64,000 nt of DNA, from NCBI GenBank assembly GCA_036924285.1, contig JAYKYS010000090.1, positions 1 to 64,000 on the forward strand, read 5' to 3'. Positions 21,905 to 33,405 of this stretch are shown piece by piece. The translations under genes were made by a program, and so were the position numbers. A model generated the notes under the pieces. That model searched no databases. It was not told the origin of the DNA and worked only from the letters and a program-made list of their open reading frames with translations. Every line of letters starts with the position of its first letter. The first letter of the stretch is position 1. This DNA is from Asterella californica. Lineage: Eukaryota; Streptophyta; Marchantiopsida; Marchantiales; Aytoniaceae.

Positions 21905-22739
21905 GGGCGTGTCCACACGAGCAGACTGGAATCGTCATTCGATGCTAGAATCCTCATGCCGAATTGCCCTTCGACTGAACCCGGCGTCCACACGGAGCAA
22001 GCTTCACGTATTCGGCCGCAGACATCACGAAGCGCGGCCGTTCAAGGTTGACTTAGGTCACACCGGTGTCAGCGAGCACGTACGCAGCGGCAGCATGTCG
22101 AAATATGCTATGCTTGCAGCGCTCATTGCTGCCGCACAAACAGCGATCTTTGTGGCTTGTCATGTGGCCCTGATCAACTCAGACCAAGCCGACAACTCTG
22201 GCGTGGTCTCGGAAGCTTGTGTGGTGTTGCAACACATTTCTGAATGCTACTCATGGTAGGGCCGCGAGTGGTGGAGTTACCACAGGCACTGTGACTGGAG
22301 CTTGCATCCGCTTGCAAGAATATTGATGGCACCTGCTGCAATAAGCCAGGCTGCGATTGCTGAATAGACGACAGCAGCTGCGACATCTGTTCAGTAGTCA
22401 GTTGCGGGTAGCCGGAGTTGCTGCACATCAGGTCATCCTGATCTTGCAAAAAACGAGCAGGGTCAGACATCAGCCGTGCGGCAGGCGGCGAGTCAAGGAA
22501 TGACAGCCCGGCGTGCGACAACGGAGTGAGAAGTAGCAAGATGTTTACCGCAAAGTTGCTGACCTACCGCTGCCGAGCCTACTTCCCGCTTTCACGTGGA
22601 GGCGTGAAAGCCATTTCAAGTCCCGACAGCTGGTCCTGAATCGCTTTCGGGAATCCCGTTCTGAATTGGATTTTCATTCGTTTTTTTTATTTGGCGAAAG
22701 CCGCACGTGGCCCTTATTTTGCCTCGTCTGGACACGCCC
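21905..22739. mobile_element. 835-bp TIR element, possible PIF/Harbinger, with CAA duplication
   Basis: Left end GGGCGTGTCCACACGAGCA, right end (reverse complement) GGGCGTGTCCAGACGAGGCA; the triplet CAA flanks both sides (21902-21904, 22740-22742). The end sequence and 3-bp duplication fit PIF/Harbinger-type elements. A minus-strand frame of 121 codons (22174-22539) with a Gln/Ser-rich middle lies inside; I do not recognise it and it may be chance. Confidence 0.6.
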
Positions 22740-22742
22740 CAA

Positions 22743-23129
22743 GATATATCCTACACAAGTCCTTCGTGAGTCTGACTAGTATCCGAACAGCATCTGAGAT
22801 AATATCCAGGCAAAAGAAGCATTTAGCCAGTGGGTTGCTGGACATAGTCATGCAAAAACTTGGATAATCCAGGATATAGCCCGGATTCAGCCCAAGCTGA
22901 GCTCCCATCTGGGTACCTGATTTTTACATTACAGTAGCTAGATCCTGCCTATATCCTGGATATAGCTACCCCTCAATCCTTCGTGTGAGCCTTGGCTGGC
23001 AGCGGGGCTTCGTCACGACTCCCACATGTACAGCAGTACTTGACAGCCGACAACAGCCGACAATGACCATGCATCACACTGCAATTGTGCCTGACGGCGT
23101 CACAGCTGGATGCTCCCTGATCGGCAGTA
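22743..23129. other. Intergenic, repeated GGATATAG/TATCCAGG motifs, no gene
   Basis: Contains several short inverted motifs (ATATCCAGG, GGATATAGC, CCTATATCCTGG). No gene recognised. Confidence 0.35.
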
Positions 23130-23480
23130 CTCACAGACTACTGCCTGTGCTGTGCTGTGTTGTGCTGTGCGGTGGCTAACTCCAGGTCCGTTCACCTTCC
23201 CAAGCCACGTTTGTGCTCATGGGGATCTGCTACTTCTAAACACGGGCTGCAATGCTTTGCCAGCAGATCTGATGACGTATACAATAAGATGCAAAGTCAA
23301 CTGTCAAGGAAGAAGGAAAAGTGGAAACTCCCACGCCGCTAGGCGTCATAACGGGAGCCTTCGTCTCCGTGAAAACACAATGGAATCCTCCGGGCAGAGC
23401 GCGTATCTGCTTATCAAGCTGGCTAGGTCGGCAAGGGGTATGTTGGGTGTTGACGGTACTTTCTGGTGATATCGGGACCA
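23130..23480 (+). repeat. Dispersed repeat R3, free copy
   Basis: Reverse-orientation partner of 5925-6180 and 27485-27750, showing that R3 existed as its own repeat and was carried inside the segmental duplication. Confidence 0.6.
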
Positions 23481-23959
23481 GCCCTTAAATCACCGCGCCT
23501 AACTAATGGGAAGTGTTGTTACCCGAATTCGGATTGATAACGTAAGCAGACAATACACTATTCTTGAATCATATTGTGATCTAACCTGGCCATGAGGAAA
23601 TGGCATGAGGCAAAACATTTGTAAACATTTTGAAACGTATGCAGAAACGTTATGAAAGGTAAACCCCAATCCCCTGTGATATCAACACCCAACACCCATG
23701 GAATATTCAGGGTGTGCAGAAGGAACCTGAGCACACTACCACGTTTGAACAGAAGGAAATTTATGGCACCTCACAACACCCTCCAGCTCACCCCCTCCCC
23801 CTCTTCCCGCGGAGTAGGGTCACAGACGCCCCAAATTTGAGTGGCCACAAACCAACAACAACAATACTGCCGCAGGGGATTGCATGGTACAATGACACAG
23901 CCATTCTGAACAGCATGGGCACAAGCATGCTGTGCCAACCCCAACCCCAGCGCGGGGAA

Positions 23960-24798
23960 CCCCTTTGGGTGTCAGCAGCCTGCTCCAGCATGTACCTGAA
24001 AGGCCTGGCAGACACAGCTATGCTGGTGGACAAAGCAGTGAAGGATGACACCAACCGCACCAGGCGCAGACACATCAATGAATGCATGGAATGGCTGGCC
24101 AGACACCAGCTGCCCAAAACCATGCTGACACTGACCCCAGAGGGCCTGGGGGTACACCTGGCAGTATGTACAGCATTTACCGTAAGTAGTACCCCCGCAT
24201 GCAGGCTCCACCACAGGCAACGGCCAGCAACAGGCAGCACCCAGCAGTCTGGCGGGTGTCAAACCATGCTTTGCCACAGAGTTCAGGCTGCTAGGCAGGA
24301 CAGGCGAACGGAATGCTGCAACCCAGCAAGGCAACCCCACATAAATCCCCCTAATCAGGAGGCTGACCAAGGGGTACAGGACTGCAGCCAAGGAACAGGG
24401 CTACCAGCAGAAAGGGGCAGTCCCCCTGACAGAGGCCAAAATCTAACACTGTGACAGCTGCTACAGTACCTACATGCTCAGCAAGCAAACAACTCAGGTG
24501 ACCAGACACTCTTGTACATCAGAGACGGCCTTGCCGTCAGCATACTATGGCAGACCAGAGCTAGATCTAGAGGCTGCAAAGCAGGTGGCATGACACTGGC
24601 CAACATCCAACTACCAACGGACAGCCATTCCATTCCTCACCCTCCAACTTAAACTGGAGCCAGGCTCAAAGCTGCACTTGGTGCTGGACAGAATCCAAAA
24701 CAGAAGGGGAGGACACAGCACCATCACTCTCACCCACGATGTCATGTACTTCAGCACGTGGCTACCATTAGCAGTGACAGCCCAGCTGGAAGCAGACG
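23960..24798 (+). pseudogene. DIRS-type tyrosine recombinase relic, truncated
   Basis: Pieces in order match the YR at 35636-36925. N-terminal (SAM-like) domain: YLKGLADTAMLV, then MEWLARHQLP (compare LYSKGLAAAADIQ and LADWLQST). Then RRLTKGYRTAAKEQGYQQKG and AVPLTE (compare MTKGYNNYATDLGYQKRG), LYIRDGLAVSILWQ, LHLVLDRIQNRRGGHSTITL and DVMYFSTW. Several frameshifts separate the pieces. The first catalytic Arg region is altered (RARSRGCKAGG), and the sequence is cut at 24798 before the HxxR and Tyr motifs. The wording is closer to the relic at 49.2 kb than to the intact-looking YR, so it is a second YR family. Confidence 0.75.
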
Positions 24799-25545
24799 AT
24801 GCGTCCAACTTCAACACTTTCAGAGGAGCAGCTATTTCAAGAACGCGTTGGAAGCATCTCCACCGAATTAATGCAGTGCCGACTTTCTGCCAGTGACGAC
24901 ATACACAGAAAGCTGTCGGTCTCTTGCGGTCTGGCTGATATTCAGTCTGGCTGAATTTAGAACTTTTCAGCTGACAGTGTGTTGAGCTTGACTCTGGTGC
25001 AAAGTTCAAAAGCTAACTTCATTGCGACAAAAGCTGGTGCAGAAGACTTGTTGCCATCCAGTCTCGAAACAGGAATAAGACTGTGCAATTTACAAGCCAG
25101 ATCCATAAGCAACTTTCATGCCGTAAACAATAAACTTGCTCAGTTACTGTGAAACTTGGAATAGAGCCTGAAGTACCAAGTCTCAACATCTAAACATGCA
25201 AGCTCGAGATACTGCTAGCCTAAAATACAGGTGTCTTGAATGTTTTAACAATGCGCACATCTTGCTTGACCACCCTGCTGTGTCTCTGAAAAACGTCCCT
25301 GCTTTGTGTTCTGCATGTTCACAACAAAGTTCTGCAACCATGTTCCATGAGTCTACAGCGGAGATTGGTCACATTGCACTGATCGTGGTCAGTGAAAACG
25401 AGTACTGGCAGTCTGTTACACGTTCAACATATCGTCATCCTGGACATCGTGAACATTGATATGCAATTTCCAAAGGTACAAGGCTTCACAGCAAAAAGCA
25501 AAAGAGAATGAAGCTCTCACCTCACAAGCGCCCTTGCCATGTGAC

Positions 25546-27035
25546 TTAGGGGTAACAGTGGCCATTCTTGCAATGCTTGCCTTTGCCACAGCTATGGTGC
25601 TCATCACACTCTACGTAACGCCTGCATGTCATCAGTGCGGCTACCCAATCTAAAGCTACTCAATCAAAAGGCATCACAGGTGATCAATCAAAAGCTAACA
25701 CTCACAAGCTGCCATGCAAGCACTCAGCACAGTCCACAATCTGGGAGGTTGTGCAGTAATGCAACGCATGCCTTGTTCCTATGTTGTGCTGCAGGCAAAT
25801 GTCCCACCTGCACTTGTGGTCTTCACACTTCTCGTTCCAATCGCAGTGCTTGTTTGTGTCGCACTGGTACTTGTAGCAGTGGCCATCCTCATAGTTGCAG
25901 TACTTGCCTTCGCCGCAGCCATGCTTCCTGTCACAATCTTTGTAACGCCTGCATGTCGTCATGTCGTCAAGTGAAGCTACTCACATAAACATCATCACAG
26001 ATGACCACTCACGAGCTGACGTTCACAAGCTGCCATGCAAGTGCTCAGCACAGATCACAGTCTGGGAGGCTGTGCAATAATGCAGCCACACATATGCACT
26101 ATTCCCGCATGCACTGTTCCCGTGTTGTGTTACAGACAATGTCACACCTGCACTTGTGGTCCTCACACTTCTCGTTCCAATCGCAGTGTTTGTTGTTGTC
26201 GCACTGGTACTTGTAGCAGTGGCCATCCTCATACTTGCAGTACTTGCCTTCGCCGCAGCCATGCTTCCTGTCACAATCTTTGTAACGCCTGCATGTCGTC
26301 AGCGAGGCTACCCAAATCAAAATCATCACAGGTGACCACACAGGAGCTGACGGTCACAAGCTGCCATGCAAGTGCTCAGCACAGATCACAGTCTGGGAAG
26401 CTGTGCATTAATGCGACCACACGTATGCAGCGTTCCCGCATGCACTGTTTTTTTCTGCAGGTACAAGGTACAACACAGGCAGACCTGCACTTGTGGTCCT
26501 CACACTTCTCGTTCCAGTCGCAATGCTCGTTGTCGTAGCACTCGTACTTGTAGCAGTGGCCATCCTCATACTTGCAATACTTGCCTTCGCCGCAGCCATG
26601 CTTCCTGTCACAATCTATGTAACGCCTGCATGTCATCACTGCAACTGCTCAGCCTAGGTCCGTCGTGAGTTCTAGAAACTTTCCGAAAGCTGAATTCCAG
26701 CAGCTGCCATGCAAGCGCGTAACATCATGGTAGGCTGCATCCAATGTGGATCACGCTGTAGGCGGACGTCACACCTGCACTTGTTGTCGACACATTTCTC
26801 GTTCCATTTGCAGTGAGAACACTCGTTTTTATTGTCGCGATCGTCAGAACTACTCAGCACCTGACGCGCTTCTAACCCTGAGATGGTCAGTGCCTAAGAC
26901 GACACACACGATGTTTGCTGAGTCTGCGCGTACCTCTCCAATGCATGATCAACGACTATGGTGAAGGTCACCGGTAATTGCGACACTCACCAGAACTGCG
27001 ACGAACAGCAGCACTTTACTCGAGGTGGTGACCAT
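25546..27035 (-). CDS. Secreted Cys-rich repeat protein, copy 2 (209 aa, six exons)
   Basis: Exons (minus): 26991-27035, 26775-26860, 26485-26625, 26148-26288, 25808-25948, 25546-25621. Every exon length and splice phase equals copy 1, with an intact frame. The only coding difference I noticed is Lys to Asn in the last full module (YCKYEDGHC to YCNYEDGHC). Splice donors are conserved (GTGTGA, GTGGGA, GTGAGT). The promoter differs at the TATA box. Its near identity in coding sequence could mean a recent duplication, gene conversion or selection. Confidence 0.8.
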
Positions 27036-27124
27036 GGCGGCTGACGCCAATTTACAAACACGGCCTTGCTGGTGAGTGCGTTGTTTGAAGAAAATGTTTC
27101 GGAGAAACCAGCAACTCCTCATAG

Positions 27125-27132
27125 CTTATGTA
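27125..27132 (-). promoter_or_regulatory. Altered TATA box of Cys-rich gene copy 2
   Basis: At the position equivalent to TATATAAG in copy 1, the minus strand reads TACATAAG. A C at the third position usually weakens TBP binding, so copy 2 may be expressed differently. This is inference from one base. Confidence 0.45.
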
Positions 27133-28027
27133 CGAGGGCACCATCCCCTTATCCGGCTTTGCCTGCTAGCACGTGCATCCGAGTTTTTCCCGCCACTTCA
27201 ATAGCAGGGCTCATAAAGCCCAATGGCACGCAAGATTCGCATTGACTTCCGTTATGCACAGCCAGCACATTCATGTGGGTCAGCAAGACAACAGATTCCT
27301 CCGACAGTTGACCAAGCCGGCTGGGCGGTACTTAGGGCGTACAACAGTAGTTAGGGCTGAGTGAGCGAAGGTCCTGGTTCTATTCCGGATCATGCAGATC
27401 TACGGTACAGTTTGCTTATGTTATCTCATCAAATTTAGGAACAATTCCTAGTAATTTGGCGCCTCAGGCTGATGATCAGCCGCTGATCCAAGGGCTGGTC
27501 CCGGACACCCAACACCCTTGCCGACCTAGCCGGCTTGCTAAGCTCCCGTTATGACGCCTGCCAGTGTGGACTTTCCTTTGTTCCTCCTTCCTTGACAGTT
27601 GACCTTGCTTCTTGATGCATACGCGTTCAAATCTGCTGGCAAAGCTTGTTAGCCCGTCTTGAGAATAGCAGATGAGTACATTGCAGCTTGGTGAAGGAAT
27701 CAGGAGTTGACCACAGACAGTACAGCACAGGGAGTAATCTGTGAGCACACATACTGTCAAGTTTCCACGGCTGCTTTGGGTGACGAATTTCGCTGCCGGC
27801 CATGAGCTCAAGCACGGAGCAGCGAAGATCCGGGAGATGATCGTGTGAATGTGTAAACAGCTCCGCACACGCAAGAGCTAGTACAAGAGTTCGGTAAGAA
27901 ACACCTTCTGTTCCAGCAGCAAAGTCTGGAGCGAAGGGAGCCAAGTTCATGGTCGTCTCTCTTTGGCAGGGAACAGCGCGCACCAAAAAGCTGCTGCTTT
28001 TAGGGCTTGACTGCCAACTAGTGGCGT

Positions 28028-28570
28028 ACAGCTGCCATCAAAAGTCTGTTTACAGTAAGGGTACTGCTTCAGCAGAAACAGGAAAGTGAATGCTGTGCGC
28101 AATGTAAATGGCGGTGAGGCCAGCCAGTGTCAGCAGAGGAGCATGCGCGCCTACTGCTGTGACCGTTGCCGTTGAAAATGCTTGTGCCGCTAGCTGCAAG
28201 GCTCTGGACAAAGCAGGTGTGTGAAGCAAGAAAGCTGGTGTCAGCCCACAGTCAGGTTTGAGGCTGCCCAGCAGGCAAGATTCATTAGGAGCGATACCCT
28301 GAGAAGGTCAAACCTTCTGGCAAAACAGGCCAGCTTTCTTGCCTAGTATCTACATTTCTCAGCAAAGCAGCAAGCAGGAAGCAGTGACTGTTGACATAAG
28401 GGGTAGTAAAAGCTTGCTGCGTGGACAAGCTTGCCTCTGACAGAGGTTGAGCCTGATCAGTCAGCAAAATTTTGTTCTCGGTGCAACCACTTGCAAACGC
28501 TCACCTGGCATATTGCACTGCCTGTACATAAAAAGTTGCGAGAGTTTGGCCCCTAATTTCTGATGACTTT
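28028..28570 (+). repeat. Dispersed repeat R1, copy c
   Basis: Full-length R1 match to 19713-20275, beginning exactly at the end of the segmental duplication (CAGCTGCCATCAAAAGTCTG). Confidence 0.8.
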
Positions 28571-28596
28571 GCATGTCTTGTCAATTGCCTCTCAAT

Positions 28597-28962
28597 TGTC
28601 TATTGATCAGTAGATCGTGATGCCCATTTCTTTCTGACAACTATGTTCTACTGCTTTCTCGCCCCAGCACGCGTGCATACATAGCCTACTGTAGTCAAGG
28701 TTATGAGCGGACAAGCAGGGCAAGTCATTGGCGTATTGGCTTGAAACCAGCATGCCTGCATCTCACCAAGAACACAGGACATCAAGCAATCCACTCACAT
28801 GCTGAGGCAGTGTTGCGTGGAGACCGCTGTGGACCATGAGCTCATGCACAAAAGTGTATCTGTCATTTCACATGATGCCACAGACGCACCAAACTACAGG
28901 CCAGTCATGATCATGCTGAATGAGCCTATCAACAGGTTGAGTGCTACATCACTGGTTCACTG
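28597..28962. repeat. Dispersed repeat R5, copy 2
   Basis: Direct copy of 10719-11070. It carries an added block near 28627-28650 (TTTCTTTCTGACAACTATG) absent from copy 1. Confidence 0.75.
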
Positions 28963-31440
28963 GTTCATTAGAAATTTCCTTGAAATTGGAAAAAAAAATG
29001 TCAGGAACTGTCTGAGTTTAATGTCCTAATAACAAGCTCACATGCTTTGAAATTTCTTTGAGAGTGCTTGGAAAAATTGTCTTAGCATTCTCAATGGTTT
29101 CAGAATTCCATGTTGCATACTGTTCAGTTTCTGTATGATGACTGCCTAGTTTCCATGAGGACATTGGTATGGAATAGCTCTGCTGTATAGCACAGCTAGG
29201 CTCTGCTTGTGCAGAGCTTTGGTCTGACTGCAGCAACAAGCTCTGCAACAGGCACAGCTCAGCTCTGCCTGCAAAGCAGAGGTCCGATACATAGATTACT
29301 GCTCTGCGAATTTGCAGAGCTTGAACCTGCTTTCAATCACAGCGCGGCTCTGTTGAGTTTTGCGGCTCAGCTCTGCATTGCACCGCTGATCACTAGGCTA
29401 GGTCGATATATACTTATGTCAGCCCCTCTCGCAAGAACACCCGCCACTCTGGTTGACCTCTCTTTGACATATTGTTGATGCATACATAGCCCACAATAGT
29501 ACCTGGAGAGTGTGGCTTATGCGGTGCATAGTTAGCTATCAGCTCATCACATCCAGCTGACAGAGCTGGTGTGCTGGTTGAGTGCAACTTGAAGCTGGCT
29601 TTTTCATAAGCGGTACAGGCCCTCTTAACGCCCTGGCATTGTATTGCGTGCTGCACATTTACAATGTAGCATGCCCAGAAACAAAGGTGCTGAGTGTGAT
29701 AATGGTGACTGCACCTACAAGTAAGACTGTCACATGCAATGGCAAAACTGTTGTTCACGCTGCCACAGGAAGATATTTGGGCTTCCCTGTCGTCAGTCAA
29801 TGTTGATGCACACCTAATCACTTTTTACATTGGCACTTGTTGCCTGTTGTCCTTGGATATGTGTTGTTGAATGAATGTTGAACGCAAGGTATGCACACTT
29901 CAGTACATGGTGCTGCATTGTTTTGCACTGCAGCGCTTACATGAGTCTGTATTCTATTGCACTTCAGGCAGCCTTTGCTGGCAGAAACAAGTCTCTTGCC
30001 TTTGCAGTTTGCAGTAATTTGGTGCCTCGACTTGGCAGATAGGGTGTTTGCTCTGCCTGTCCCTGCCTTTTTCTTGATCGCGTAGTCTGGCTGACTGTGA
30101 TGCCTTTCTGCTAAGGGGAAAGGTTGAGGGGGGGGTTGCAACACCAAATTTTGATCATCAAAAAAGGCTAGCAGCAGCAGCAGTGCTGCGTCACTGCTGT
30201 ATAACTGCTGCTGCTGCATGAGAAGCCCGGGACACCACAGCAATGTCAAACGACTGTTGCATGGCTGCGCTTGCCAGGCAAGCTAGGGGGGATTGTTAAG
30301 AGGCTGATCGACAGAAGGCCAGGCTTTGCTAGGTAGTGGCTCAATTGGTCATGCACACCTCCAGAATTGACTGCAGTGGATACAGCAGGCGTTTATCACA
30401 CCCCAGCAAAAGTATAGTAAACAGCTGCTCCAAACATTGTACCCAAATTTGATTCAATAACAGTGCCAGCAATACGAAACATACAAGGTCTCAGCCACCA
30501 GTAGCTTTCAAGTGCAGTTGGTGTGCCACAACTTGCAGTGCATATCTACATTGGTGTGAGCCAGTGGAACTTGGGCCCACCAAGCATGAAGACTTGACAA
30601 CCGGACGCTATAAATGGGTTTATCGGATTAGCAATGCATGCAGCAACATTGAGGTGATGATGTATGCTGCAAGCTTTACCTCTAAGCCTCACCTCGCAAG
30701 GAACCAAGTGGTGTCAGCAATTGCAAGCTGGTCAGCTACTTGACAGCTGCAGCAAAACAGTGTGTTTTTTCAATACACCAATTTCAGAGCCAAATTGTGC
30801 TACTACCAATGTGTAGGCAGTGCATACCCTGAGGTGGCTATACCTCGAGGCGGCTGCACCAAAACTCTTTTGGTCCTGATGCAGCTAGGATCAAGGACAA
30901 GGATTATGAACAGAGCCAACCTTGCTGTTTAGCTGCATGCAATCAGGAACGCAATAACGGCAGAGCAGTTGCAAGACCATTCCAAAGGTAGCAGGGCCAG
31001 ACTGCTGCAGTAAGCTGACAGACGTGTGGTACAGCTAGCCAACACTGCAATGCTTCAAATGTGCAAAGCATGCCTGACCACAGAAAAATCTAAGCTCGTG
31101 ACTGCAGTATATGTACATTAGCGAACGGTGCATCAGAAGGGAGGCCCCTCTGCGGGTATGTTGATCAGCTTCTGAAGAAGCCACTCATGAAATAAATGAC
31201 TCGATGGTGCGACAGCCGTACAAAGTCCATAAACAGTTACATGATCAACTGCAACAACCATCCGAAATCCATTACTACCAGAAGTAAGCATGATAGTTCT
31301 GCATACATTTGCCTGTTTAATCATGATGACTCAAATCACCATATCTGGCTATGTAAAACGCTTCCAACACCTTGTCTTATGGTTAGCGCAAATCTGCTAC
31401 AACACAAGATAATTCATTGGTTGCTCCAAGCTGCAAAACA
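28963..31440. other. Long gene-poor stretch
   Basis: No gene recognised. Visible structure: 29165-29380 is full of AGCTCTGC/GCAGAGCT inverted motifs able to form several hairpins; 30170-30220 has a (CAG)n arm and a (CTG)n arm facing each other. Near 30283-30310 the string GCTAGGGGGGATTGTTAAGA looks like a polypurine tract plus LTR start, but no matching LTR was found. Short frames at 29414-29821 and 29818-30249 (minus) have no recognisable features. Confidence 0.4.
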
Positions 31441-31454
31441 TGTGCTGACTTATC

Positions 31455-31630
31455 AAGACATGTGACAATTGCTAACGGTAGTCAAGGGTTCATGGTTGTA
31501 TGGACAGCATAGGCTATGCAGCAAGCGCAAGCACAACATTGCTGCGCTGCAGCATAAGCGGAGCCAGAGCTCACCTGGTAACAGAGTTGTGGCCCTGCAT
31601 TTTGGCCCTCCCTGCCTGACAGTTCCTGGG
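31455..31630 (-). repeat. Diverged relic of the DIRS-element B repeat
   Basis: On the minus strand it parallels 35275-35450: GGGAGGG, then CTGTTACCAGGT(A/G)AGCT, then ATGCT..GCTGCAGC, TTGCTGCA and CACATGTCTTG. This points to the remains of another copy of the same or a related YR retroelement. Confidence 0.45.
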
Positions 31631-31832
31631 TTTCCCTGGGGGTGCAAAGGGCTTTTTGTTTGGCTGTGATTTACTTTATTGATTTACCCAAAGTCATATA
31701 ATGCCATTTTATAGGGCCAGGTCAGTCGTGACTGCACTGTTTGTCAGTCGTTAAGCATGTTGCACAATGATTTGAGAAAAAGTCACAGTGACTGCACTGT
31801 AATCGCGTGTGCCACACCCCGTGTGACGAAGG

Positions 31833-33405
31833 TCGGGAGGCTGCAACTTGCAGGCCGTTATGTGCTTATTGCGAGAAAGGAGGCAAACGTTGTGATTACG
31901 GAGGAACTCAGCAGGCAGCATTTGGCGCCAATTTTCTGGCGGCAAAGTTTTTTATGTGTCTGACAGGCAGAATTAGCCGCAGAATTATTTTAGGTTTATC
32001 CCCGGAATTCTGCCTGCAATTTGCAGAATTTGCAGAATGTGCAGACCTTGCAGAACTGTTCCCGGGGGTCTTTGATGGGAAAGAATTTCTATCTATTTAT
32101 GTGCTCCTTAGCACCATACGCATCTGAAACAGTATCTCTGCAAAAAGAGTTTTGTTTTCGAAGCAAACCCAGATTCTGCCTTCAAAGGGCACCCGGTGCA
32201 CTGGCGGTACTGCCCCCACCAGAATCAGGCATGGCGGCCCGATTTTGATCCTGCAAACGTATGACAGAACTCCGTGCAGAACTCTGCAGCGGGTTCTGCA
32301 AAGAGTTCTGCAGCCGCCCTGCAGGGTCGAATTCTGCTCGGATTTGCAGGTAGAGTTCTGTGAGCAGACAAAGTGAGCACTGTCAGTCTTACATTTGCAG
32401 TAGCCTGTTTGCATACTCTCCAGCATGGCTCCTTGCCTGTGGTCTAGCTGGCTGGGCAGTGATGACTTTGTCAATATATTGAGCAGTTGGTACAGGAATG
32501 CACTTTACCCAGCTGTAAAGTGCATACACTTCTTGAATCAGCCAAGCTTACACAATTACTTTACAGCTTCGGTCATAAATCTTGTCCAGTCTTTGGTGCA
32601 GGTCTGTTCCCGCAATAATGCAGCGCACAATAGCAACACTGTTGCAAGCTCCAACCAAAACTAGACAGGCATTGTGTGTAACGATCTTTGTGCGGCTTCA
32701 CCGCCATTGAAAGCCAGAACAGCCCTGTTTCGATATTGCTGAAGTCAGTGCTGCTGTCACACTGAAAGCTTAGACTCTTGGACGACGGACGGCTGAGGGC
32801 GTCAGCCTTTTCCAACTGTTTTGTCTGTGATGCAAACACACATGAGTAACACTTCGGTTTACGACGCAGCCATGCTGTACCTGTCCCAAAACTGTGTCAT
32901 GCTGTATAAACAGTTTGGGAAAATAATCGACATCCAGATGCCAGAGAAATGCAAACATGGACACGATTTATGACCGAAGCTGCAGGTTGAGCCTGCTTGC
33001 ACCCCTGCACTGACCTTCACGACTAGTAGCACCGGTGTCCTGACAGAGTGTGCAGTGAGAACACTGACTGCTGTACGACCCGGTCTACCCTGTAAGCATT
33101 CTGAGCTATCAACATCCCGAGCTCGCTCCTGCTGTAGAATCGCGCAGAATCGTGTAGTACTCCTCGTAGGAATGGAGTAGCTATTCTATCTTTCCACGCA
33201 ATCCCACGCACGCAATCCTACGTGAGGTAGAAATTGGCTTTCACGTCATAAGCATTTACGCCGTTCGTCACGATCACAGTCGCGGCGAAGGTACCGTCGC
33301 AGCTCATCGTGCAGCCGGAACAGGGGCTCAAGATTAGCCTTTTCCATTTTGGACGGCGGATTTGGCATGCCCACAACAAAACGCACCTTCTGTCAAGTTC
33401 TGACT
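31833..33405. repeat. Dispersed repeat R4, copy 2 (uninterrupted)
   Basis: Continuous counterpart of 11353-11684 plus 14676-16747, without the gypsy element. It serves as an empty-site reference: GATGGGAAAGAATTTCTATC then TTTATGTGCTCC at about 32074-32105. No conserved protein frame. Confidence 0.8.

Larger units (their letters stand above)
24799..28027. repeat. Segmental duplication, copy 2
   Basis: Partner of 3217-6468 in the same orientation, about 21.58 kb away. The left edge falls inside a YR pseudogene; the right edge abuts repeat R1 copy c. It contains a complete second Cys-rich gene. Confidence 0.9.

Noticed and set aside
30283..30310. Polypurine tract plus LTR start (GGGGGGATTGTTAAGA)
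   Set aside because: No second LTR, no pol sequence in sense and no target duplication were found.
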